A DNA stretch of 7,845 bases, taken from an uncultured Lachnospiraceae bacterium (GTDB lineage Bacteria > Bacillota > Clostridia > Lachnospirales > Lachnospiraceae). Positions 1 to 5,645 of this stretch are shown here, piece after piece. Position numbers and translations under genes: made by a program. Below the pieces are notes generated by a model. The model was not told the origin of the DNA. It saw nothing but the letters and a program-made list of their open reading frames with translations, and made no database searches. Position 1 is the first letter of the stretch. The number at the start of each line of letters is the position of its first letter. Location of the stretch: assembly GCA_905209865.1 (NCBI GenBank), contig CAJLUP010000083.1:1-7845 (forward strand). Reading direction: 5' to 3'.

Positions 1-54
1 AAAAAGGGAGCTATTGCTCCATAGATGATTACTCATCTATTTTGCAACAGCCCC
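1..54 (-). terminator. Compound intrinsic terminator of pnp
   Basis: Read on the minus strand, an 11-bp outer stem (44-54 with 7-17) encloses a 3x3 internal loop (41-43 against 18-20) and a perfect 8-bp inner stem (33-40 with 21-28) closed by a GUAA tetraloop. A C and five U (6 to 1) follow. The 3' side can alternatively fold into a small hairpin, GGAGC-AATA-GCTCC (20 to 7), in front of the same U tract. The outer stem contains two G-U pairs in the minus-strand RNA that would be A-C mismatches in the plus-strand RNA, so the structure is suited to ending pnp transcripts. The hairpin begins 22 nt past the pnp stop codon. A T6 run at 60-65 gives weaker terminator potential on the plus strand for whatever lies left of the window. 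Confidence 0.85.
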
Positions 55-76
55 TGCCCTTTTTTGAACTTTTGTT

Positions 77-2164
77 TTATTCTGCAACGTCTCTGATACT
101 GAAGCTGAATCTTCCCATTTTATCTTTGCCGAGACATACGGCTTTTACAACATCGCCGAGTGAAAGGACGTCTTCTACTTTATTTACACGTTCTTTTGCG
201 ATTTTTGAAATGTGAACAAGCCCTTCCTTACCTGGTGCAAATTCAAGAAATGCGCCGAATTCTTTAATACTTACAACTTTTCCTTCGAATACTTGTCCTG
301 CTTCAAAATCTGTTACGATCGTGTGGATGATCTTAGCAGCTTTTTCCATAGCGTCCTTTTCTGTACCGCAGATGGAAACGGCGCCTTCATCATCAATATC
401 AATTTTAACGCCTGTCTGCTCGATGATCGCATTAATTGTTTTTCCGCGCTGTCCTACGACATCTCCGATTTTCTGCGGATCGATCTGCATCTGAATGATC
501 TTAGGAGCAAATTCACCGACCTCAGTTCTCGGTTCGGAAATTGCTTTATTCATAATTTCATCGATGATATAAGTTCTGGCTTTCTTTGTTGCTGCGATCG
601 CTTCTTCTATGATTGGTCTTGTCAGTCCATGAATCTTAATATCCATTTGGATTGCTGTAATACCCTTATGTGTACCTGCTACTTTAAAGTCCATATCGCC
701 GAAGAAGTCTTCCAGTCCCTGGATATCTGTAAGAACAAGATAATCGTCATCTGTTTCGCCTGTTACAAGACCCGCGGAGATACCTGCTACGGCAGCTTTG
801 ATCGGAACACCGGCAGTCATAAGAGACATACTGGATGCACAAACACTTGCCTGAGAAGTGGAACCGTTTGATTCAAATGTTTCGGAAACTGTACGGATCG
901 CATACGGAAATTCAGATTCGCTTGGAAGTACCGGAAGAAGAGCTCTTTCCGCAAGCGCTCCATGACCGATCTCGCGTCTTCCCGGACCTCTGGAAGGTTT
1001 TGTTTCACCGACAGAATAGGACGGGAAATTATAGTGATGCATATATCTTTTTGTTGTCTCTGATTCATCTAAACCGTCAAGTCTTTGTGCTTCAGAAAGT
1101 GGTGCAAGCGTTGTCACGGTACAGATCTGAGTCTGTCCTCTTGTAAACATTGCAGAACCGTGTACACGCGGAATTAAGTCCACTTCTGCAGCAAGAGGTC
1201 TGATCTGATCGATTGCGCGTCCATCCGGACGTTTGTGATCTTTTAAGATCATCTTTCTTACTGTTTTTTTCTGATACTGATAAACAGCTTCTCCGAGAAC
1301 GGCGAGCCAATCTTCATGATCAACAAATGCTTCTTCGAGTTTTTCTGTGATCTGACGGATATTATCTTCTCTTGTCTGTTTTTCATCTGTGAATACCGCT
1401 TCTTCCATTTCGGCAGGAGGTACGATTTCTTTGATGGCATCGAACAGTTCTTCCGGAACGGCACAGCTTTCATATTCATGTTTTGGTTTTCCGCATTCTG
1501 CAACGATTGTATCGAAGAATGCAATGACTTCCTGATTCAGTTCATGTGCGGCAAAAATTGCCTCGATCATACGGGCTTCCGGCACTTCGTTTGCACCGGC
1601 TTCGATCATGATTACTTTTTCTTTTGTAGAAGCTACTGTAAGTGCGAGATCAGATACTTCTCTTTGTGCTGCCGTCGGGTTGAACACAAATTCTCCGTCG
1701 ACAAGTCCTACCTGTGTTGTTGAGATCGGACCGTCAAATGGGATATCGGAAATACTTGTCGCGATAGATGCGCCGAGCATTGCGGTGAGTTCCGGGCTGC
1801 AGTCCTGATCTACTGACATTACAAGGTTTTCCAAAGTTACGTCGTTTCTGTAATCTTTCGGGAAAAGCGGACGCATCGGGCGATCGATGACACGGTCTGT
1901 CAGGATCGCATTTTCGGATGCTTTTCCTTCTCTTTTATTAAATCCTCCGGGAATTTTACCGACTGCATAAAGTCTTTCATTGTATTCAACACTAAGAGGG
2001 AAGAAATCAATTCCGTCTCTTGGTTTTTCAGATGCTGTGGATGTACACAAAACAGTTGTGTCTCCGTAATGCATCAGAACAGCGCCGTTCGCCTGTTTAG
2101 CAACTCTGTCTACATCGACACGCAATGTTCTGCCTGCAAGTTCCATTTCATACGTCTTGTACAT
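77..2164 (-). CDS. pnp: Polynucleotide phosphorylase (PNPase)
   Basis: Encodes the phosphorolytic 3'-to-5' exoribonuclease (EC 2.7.7.8) that degrades RNA to nucleoside diphosphates and can also polymerise them. It is a cytoplasmic homotrimer and a core part of mRNA decay. The 695-aa length is close to the family norm of about 700. Two RNase PH-like domains flank a helical linker (roughly residues 1-215, 235-310 and 315-545). The first carries the RNA-channel loop GGFNKREG (73-80). The second contains D486, then GDMDFK with D492 and K494; these match the E. coli metal-binding catalytic residues in both spacing and number. A KH domain follows (about 551-620, GQRG loop at 571-574) and then an S1 domain (about 623-695). 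The ATG is fixed by AAAAGGAG 6 nt upstream. The gene is monocistronic in this window, with its own promoter and terminator. The start, domains and catalytic residues are all intact. Confidence 0.98.
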   Translation of the reverse strand: MYKTYEMELAGRTLRVDVDRVAKQANGAVLMHYGDTTVLCTSTASEKPRDGIDFFPLSVEYNERLYAVGKIPGGFNKREGKASENAILTDRVIDRPMRPLFPKDYRNDVTLENLVMSVDQDCSPELTAMLGASIATSISDIPFDGPISTTQVGLVDGEFVFNPTAAQREVSDLALTVASTKEKVIMIEAGANEVPEARMIEAIFAAHELNQEVIAFFDTIVAECGKPKHEYESCAVPEELFDAIKEIVPPAEMEEAVFTDEKQTREDNIRQITEKLEEAFVDHEDWLAVLGEAVYQYQKKTVRKMILKDHKRPDGRAIDQIRPLAAEVDLIPRVHGSAMFTRGQTQICTVTTLAPLSEAQRLDGLDESETTKRYMHHYNFPSYSVGETKPSRGPGRREIGHGALAERALLPVLPSESEFPYAIRTVSETFESNGSTSQASVCASSMSLMTAGVPIKAAVAGISAGLVTGETDDDYLVLTDIQGLEDFFGDMDFKVAGTHKGITAIQMDIKIHGLTRPIIEEAIAATKKARTYIIDEIMNKAISEPRTEVGEFAPKIIQMQIDPQKIGDVVGQRGKTINAIIEQTGVKIDIDDEGAVSICGTEKDAMEKAAKIIHTIVTDFEAGQVFEGKVVSIKEFGAFLEFAPGKEGLVHISKIAKERVNKVEDVLSLGDVVKAVCLGKDKMGRFSFSIRDVAE

Positions 2165-2186
2165 GTTAATCTCCTTTTCAATCTAT

Positions 2187-2215
2187 GTTATATCAATCGT
2201 GAACGGTTTTTAGAA
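2187..2215 (-). promoter_or_regulatory. Possible second, leader-proximal pnp promoter
   Basis: On the minus strand, TGATATAAC gives an extended -10 (TATAAC at 2192-2187, with TG one base upstream). A poor -35, TTCTAA, lies 17 bp further upstream (2215-2210). Transcription would begin near 2180, leaving only about 15 nt before the start codon, just enough to include the AAAAGGAG site. If real, these transcripts would lack the leader stem-loop. The -35 matches consensus at only 3 of 6 positions and the DNA is AT-rich, so chance is a real possibility. Confidence 0.25.
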
Positions 2216-2220
2216 GTGTC

Positions 2221-2275
2221 CCGAAACTACTGAAAAGCACATTTATATAGTAAATATGTTTTTCAGTGGTCTCGG
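2221..2275 (-). promoter_or_regulatory. Long stem-loop in the pnp 5' leader
   Basis: Arms at 2260-2275 and 2221-2236 pair over 16 positions with one G-U pair and one C-A mismatch. The 23-nt region between them can partly pair again (ACA/UGU and UUUA/UAAA). The structure starts about 20 nt after the predicted transcription start and ends about 42 nt before the pnp ribosome binding site. No U tract follows on either strand, so it is not an intrinsic terminator. In E. coli, the pnp leader forms a long duplex that RNase III cuts and PNPase then degrades, so that PNPase represses its own mRNA. A similar role here is an inference from position and shape only. A mobile palindromic repeat is the main alternative. 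Confidence 0.6.
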
Positions 2276-2303
2276 ATACTCTGAACTGTCCATAATTTTA
2301 TTT

Positions 2304-2332
2304 ATTATATCATACCGTGTTGACTTAGGCAA
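2304..2332 (-). promoter_or_regulatory. Main pnp promoter, sigma-A type with extended -10
   Basis: On the minus strand the -35 is TTGCCT (2332-2327, 4 of 6 consensus bases). The spacer is 17 bp and the -10 is a perfect TATAAT (2309-2304) preceded by TGA, an extended -10. The predicted start of transcription is near 2297, giving a 5' leader of about 133 nt before the pnp start codon. No other minus-strand gene lies between this promoter and pnp. Confidence 0.8.
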
Positions 2333-2421
2333 ACATTTTGAAAAACGAATCGTAATATATGAAATGGAGAAACATGTTATATATTTCCCTAAAATGTTTA
2401 AACTATAAAATAGAGAAAAAC
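2333..2421. other. AT-rich spacer between divergent pnp and membrane-protein promoter regions
   Basis: No gene is seen here. The stretch must hold the promoter for the plus-strand membrane-protein gene, but no clear one is visible. TATAAA at 2404-2409 is the best -10-like sequence and lacks a good -35. TTGAAA (2338-2343) with TGAAAT (2360-2365) at 16 bp is another weak pair. A 9-bp inverted repeat, AAACATTTT (2331-2339) and AAAATGTTT (2391-2399), spans most of the region but is pure AT-type sequence with a 51-nt gap, so it is weak evidence for an operator. Confidence 0.4.
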
Positions 2422-2426
2422 AGGAG
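2422..2426 (+). promoter_or_regulatory. Ribosome binding site AGGAG deciding the membrane-protein start
   Basis: AGGAG directly abuts the first in-frame ATG (2427), which is too close to be used with it. The next in-frame ATG (2439) is 12 nt away, slightly long but workable. A third ATG at 2445 could use AGAAG at 2434-2438 instead. The start at 2439 is therefore preferred, with 2445 as the alternative. Confidence 0.55.
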
Positions 2427-2438
2427 ATGATTCAGAAG

Positions 2439-2861
2439 ATGAAAATGAAAAAATTAAGTGAATATTTGTTTATGGGAACGCTTGGAGGAACCCTTTACTA
2501 TATGACAGAAATTTTGTTCAGAGGCTATTCTCATTGGTCAATGTTTCTGCTTGGAGGGTTCTGTTTTCTTTTTTTTGCTCAGCAGGGGCTGTGGACGAAA
2601 TGGAAAGAGCCGCTTTGGAAACAGGTTCTTTGGTGTACTGCATTTGTGACGGCCGCTGAATTTATTACAGGGATGATCGTAAATAAAATAATGCATTGGA
2701 ATGTGTGGGATTATACAGATCAGCCGTTTCATCTTATGGGACAGATCTGCCTTCCGTTTACGATCCTTTTTTCAGGTTTGTGTGCGTTGGGAATTATTGT
2801 GAGCGGGTATCTTCTCTGCTGCCTGTATGGGGAGGAAAGACCGAAGTTTCATATATTATAA
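2439..2861 (+). CDS. Small four-helix membrane protein, CmpB-like putative ABC transporter permease family
   Basis: A 140-aa integral membrane protein of unknown function. Four hydrophobic segments are visible at about residues 9-27, 33-51, 62-85 and 103-129, with a short charged N-terminus (MKMKK) and a polar C-terminal tail. Between helices 3 and 4 lies the motif NVWDYTDQPFHLMGQICLPF (88-107). I recognise this, together with RGYSHWSMFLLGG (28-40), as typical of the Clostridia proteins labelled 'putative ABC transporter permease' (PF06541-like, CmpB). No ATPase partner lies next to it, so the transporter label is not supported here. Two glutamates, E24 and E74, sit within or at the edge of predicted helices. 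The gene is divergent from pnp, and its stop is only 2 bp before the -35 of the mutS promoter. No terminator separates it from mutS, so read-through is likely. The start could be 2427 or 2445 instead of 2439. Confidence 0.8.
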   Translation: MKMKKLSEYLFMGTLGGTLYYMTEILFRGYSHWSMFLLGGFCFLFFAQQGLWTKWKEPLWKQVLWCTAFVTAAEFITGMIVNKIMHWNVWDYTDQPFHLMGQICLPFTILFSGLCALGIIVSGYLLCCLYGEERPKFHIL

Positions 2862-2863
2862 TG

Positions 2864-2892
2864 TTGAACACATTTTCTAAAAATGCTATACT
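2864..2892 (+). promoter_or_regulatory. mutS operon promoter, sigma-A type with extended -10
   Basis: The -35 is TTGAAC (2864-2869), the spacer is 17 bp and the -10 is TATACT (2887-2892, 5 of 6) preceded by TGC, an extended -10. Transcription is predicted to begin near 2899. The leader before the mutS start codon would be about 60 nt. The promoter overlaps the longest possible mutS reading frame (ATG at 2883), which argues that this upstream ATG is not used. Confidence 0.8.
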
Positions 2893-2903
2893 ACCTTAGA
2901 AAA
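2871..2903 (+). promoter_or_regulatory. Operator-like dyad and CodY-box-like sequence in the mutS promoter
   Basis: A perfect 8-bp inverted repeat, TTTTCTAA (2873-2880) and TTAGAAAA (2896-2903), brackets the -10 box with a 15-bp gap. Separately, 2871-2885 matches the Bacillus CodY consensus AATTTTCWGAAAATT at 12 of 15 positions and lies almost wholly in the spacer between -35 and -10. A protein bound at either would block RNA polymerase. Both are AT-rich and could arise by chance, so repression is an inference. Confidence 0.35.
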
Positions 2904-2925
2904 GGGCATAGGAAGTTTTATGCCC
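2904..2925 (+). promoter_or_regulatory. Stem-loop at the 5' end of the mutS transcript
   Basis: GGGCATA (2904-2910) pairs perfectly with TATGCCC (2919-2925) around an 8-nt loop. It begins about 5 nt after the predicted transcription start and ends 21 nt before the ribosome binding site. The nearest U run (2936-2940) is 10 nt downstream, so it is a poor terminator. A 5'-terminal hairpin of this kind may protect the mRNA, or partly end read-through from the membrane-protein gene. Confidence 0.5.
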
Positions 2926-2946
2926 GAAGTTGTTATTTTTATATAC

Positions 2947-2953
2947 AAAGGAG
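2947..2953 (+). promoter_or_regulatory. Ribosome binding site AAAGGAG deciding the mutS start
   Basis: AAAGGAG lies 7 nt before the GTG at 2961, ideal spacing. No comparable site precedes the in-frame ATG at 2883, which lies within the promoter. Confidence 0.85.
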
Positions 2954-2960
2954 TAGGAAT

Positions 2961-5612
2961 GTGGCTGAATTAACACCGATGATGAAGCAGTATATGGAGA
3001 CAAAGTCTCAATACCAAGACTGCATTCTGTTTTATAGATTAGGCGATTTTTATGAGATGTTTTTTGAGGATGCACTGACTGCATCGCGAGAACTTGAGAT
3101 TACTTTGACCGGAAAAAGCTGCGGGCAGGAAGAGAGGGCGCCGATGTGCGGAGTTCCATACCATGCAGTGGAAGGATACTTAAACCGTCTTGTTTCCAAA
3201 GGGTATAAAGTGGCGATCTGTGAGCAGGTAGAAGATCCGAAGACGGCGAAAGGAATTGTCAAAAGAGAAGTTGTGCGTATTGTAACACCTGGAACGAATC
3301 TTGATACACAGGCGTTGGATGAGACAAAGAATAATTATATTATGTGTATTGTGTACATCGCTGACAGATACGGCGTTTCGGTCGCCGATATCTCTACCGG
3401 TGATTATTTTGTGACGGAGATACCGGATAGTGTAAAGTTAACAGATGAGATCTATCGTTTTTCTCCTTCTGAAATTATCTGCAACGAAGCGTTTTATATG
3501 AGCGGCGTAGATTTAGATGGTATGAAAGACCGCCTGGGGATTACAATCTATTCTCTTGAGTCATGGTATTTTGACGATGAAGTATGCCGTAAGAAACTTT
3601 TAGAACATTTTGAAGTTTCGTCATTTGCCGGACTCGGACTTGCAGATTATGATTGCGGGATTATCAGCGCAGGGGCGCTTCTTCAATATCTGCTGGAAAC
3701 GCAAAAAAATTCTCTTTCGAATCTGACGCATATAACCCCTTACGCGGCAGGTAAATATATGATGCTGGACAGTTCGACAAGAAGAAATCTGGAATTGTGT
3801 GAGACTCTTCGAGAAAAACAAAAGAGAGGATCTCTTCTATGGGTGCTTGATAAGACGAAGACAGCAATGGGCGCGCGGACATTGAGAAAATATGTGGAGC
3901 AGCCTCTGATTGATAAATCTGCGATCCTTCGCAGGCTGGATGCGGTACAGGAATTAAAAGAGCAGGCGATCTCAAGAGAAGAGATCAGGGAATACCTTTC
4001 TCCGGTGTACGATCTAGAGCGTCTGATTACAAAAATTGCATACGGTACGGCGAACCCCAGAGATCTGACAGCATTTCGGAGTTCCTTGGAGATGCTTCCG
4101 GCTCTTCGGTATATACTGCAGGAGATGAGTGCAGAACTCTTAAAAGAAATCTGTCAAGATCTTGATCCTCTTGAGGATCTCTGTACGCTTGTAAAAGAAG
4201 CAATCAGAGAAGAACCTCCGATTGCAATGAAAGAAGGAAATATTATCAGAGACGGGTATAACGAGGAAGTCGATAAACTGCGCCGCGCCAAATCTGATGG
4301 GAAAGACTGGCTTGCAAAGCTTGAAAATGACGAACGGGAAAAGACCGGAATTAAAAATTTGAAAATCAAATATAATAAAGTGTTCGGGTACTATTTAGAA
4401 GTGACTAATTCGTACAAAGAACTCGTTCCGGAATATTATACGCGAAAGCAGACACTGGCAAATGCAGAGAGGTATATCACCCCGGAATTAAAAGAGTTGG
4501 AAGATATGATACTTGGGGCAGAGGACAAGCTGTATGCTCTTGAATATGAACTTTACAGTGAAGTCAGAGAATGTATTGCAAATCAGGTGGAGCGTATTCA
4601 AAAGACAGCAAAGGCTGTGGCAGCGCTGGATGCATTTGCTTCTTTTGCTCTTGTGGCGGAGCGCAATAATTATGTTCGTCCGAAAATCAACGAAAAAGGA
4701 GTTATTGATATTAAGGAAGGGCGACATCCGGTTGTAGAGCGGATGATCCCGAACGAAATGTTTATTTCAAACGATACATATCTTGATGATAAAAAGCATC
4801 GGATCTCAATCATTACCGGTCCGAATATGGCAGGGAAATCAACTTATATGCGTCAAACAGCTCTGATCGCGCTTATGGCGCAGATCGGTTCTTTTGTTCC
4901 GGCTAAAAGTGCAAATATTGGTTTATCTGATCGGATCTTCACAAGAGTCGGGGCATCGGATGATCTTGCTTCGGGACAGAGTACTTTCATGGTTGAAATG
5001 ACAGAAGTAGCGAATATCCTCAGAAATGCCACTTCAAAAAGTTTGCTGATCTTAGATGAGATCGGGAGAGGAACAAGTACTTTTGACGGGTTATCGATCG
5101 CCTGGGCGGTTGTGGAATATATAAGCGACAGCAGGCTGCTCGGCGCAAAAACACTGTTCGCTACTCACTATCATGAATTGACAGAGCTGGAAGGCAAAAT
5201 TGATAATGTAAATAATTATTGTATTGCCGTAAAAGAAAAAGGTGATGATATCGTATTTTTGAGGAAGATTGTTAAAGGCGGAGCCGACAAAAGTTATGGA
5301 ATTCAAGTAGCGAAACTTGCAGGAGTACCGGAACTTGTAATCGGACGGGCGAAAGAAATCGTAGAAGAGTTAAGTGATGAAGATATTACGGCACGGGTAA
5401 GCGAGATCGCGTCAAAAGAACGGGTTGTGAAAAAGAAGCCGAAAGCAAAGAGATATGACGATGTAGATATTGCGCAGATGTCACTTTTCGATACAGTGAA
5501 AGACGATGATGTTCTGGAAGAGTTGAAAAATGTTGACGTTGGAAATATGACGCCCATTGATGCGCTTAATACGATATACAGATTGCAGAATAAACTGAAG
5601 AACCGTTGGTAA
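2961..5612 (+). CDS. mutS: DNA mismatch repair protein MutS
   Basis: Recognises mismatches and small loops after replication, then uses ATP binding to become a sliding clamp and recruit MutL. It is 883 aa from the GTG start, usual for Firmicutes MutS. The mismatch-binding domain carries the wedge F30-Y31-E32 in RLGDFYEMFF. A connector (about 125-240) and lever/core with TAMGART (301-307) follow, and the ATPase domain is complete: Walker A GPNMAGKST (620-628), SDDLASGQST (666-675), Walker B LILDE ending D699-E700, and FATHYHEL with H736. A C-terminal helical segment includes AKLAGVP (784-790). The tail holds QMSLF (839-843), the type of motif used by B. subtilis MutS to bind the beta clamp. 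The open frame extends upstream to ATG 2883, but those 26 residues (MLYYLRKGHRK...) do not resemble MutS and overlap the promoter. It is the first gene of the mutS-mutL-miaA operon. Confidence 0.98.
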   Translation: MAELTPMMKQYMETKSQYQDCILFYRLGDFYEMFFEDALTASRELEITLTGKSCGQEERAPMCGVPYHAVEGYLNRLVSKGYKVAICEQVEDPKTAKGIVKREVVRIVTPGTNLDTQALDETKNNYIMCIVYIADRYGVSVADISTGDYFVTEIPDSVKLTDEIYRFSPSEIICNEAFYMSGVDLDGMKDRLGITIYSLESWYFDDEVCRKKLLEHFEVSSFAGLGLADYDCGIISAGALLQYLLETQKNSLSNLTHITPYAAGKYMMLDSSTRRNLELCETLREKQKRGSLLWVLDKTKTAMGARTLRKYVEQPLIDKSAILRRLDAVQELKEQAISREEIREYLSPVYDLERLITKIAYGTANPRDLTAFRSSLEMLPALRYILQEMSAELLKEICQDLDPLEDLCTLVKEAIREEPPIAMKEGNIIRDGYNEEVDKLRRAKSDGKDWLAKLENDEREKTGIKNLKIKYNKVFGYYLEVTNSYKELVPEYYTRKQTLANAERYITPELKELEDMILGAEDKLYALEYELYSEVRECIANQVERIQKTAKAVAALDAFASFALVAERNNYVRPKINEKGVIDIKEGRHPVVERMIPNEMFISNDTYLDDKKHRISIITGPNMAGKSTYMRQTALIALMAQIGSFVPAKSANIGLSDRIFTRVGASDDLASGQSTFMVEMTEVANILRNATSKSLLILDEIGRGTSTFDGLSIAWAVVEYISDSRLLGAKTLFATHYHELTELEGKIDNVNNYCIAVKEKGDDIVFLRKIVKGGADKSYGIQVAKLAGVPELVIGRAKEIVEELSDEDITARVSEIASKERVVKKKPKAKRYDDVDIAQMSLFDTVKDDDVLEELKNVDVGNMTPIDALNTIYRLQNKLKNRW

Positions 5613-5645
5613 AAAAATAGAAACGAAAAAGGAAAAGGAACTGTC

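Noticed and set aside
212..871. A 219-codon plus-strand frame opposite the 3' half of pnp
   Set aside because: It is antisense to conserved PNPase coding sequence, has no ribosome binding site, and its cysteine- and phenylalanine-rich product resembles no protein family; it is a shadow of pnp codon use.
2221..2275. The palindrome as an insertion-sequence remnant or MITE
   Set aside because: No flanking target duplication or transposase fragment is visible; it remains an alternative only if further copies exist elsewhere in the genome.
2331..2399. Inverted repeat AAACATTTT / AAAATGTTT as a possible operator
   Set aside because: Nine AT-rich bases with a 51-nt gap are expected by chance in this spacer, and there is no clear promoter to place it against.
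2165..2426. A riboswitch, T-box or small RNA gene between pnp and the membrane-protein gene
   Set aside because: Only one simple hairpin is present in the pnp leader; there is no multi-branched conserved core, no T-box sequence and no terminator that would end a small RNA.
2904..2940. GGGCATA stem-loop plus T-run as an intrinsic terminator or attenuator before mutS
   Set aside because: The U run begins 10 nt after the stem and is interrupted; no alternative antiterminator pairing or leader peptide was seen.
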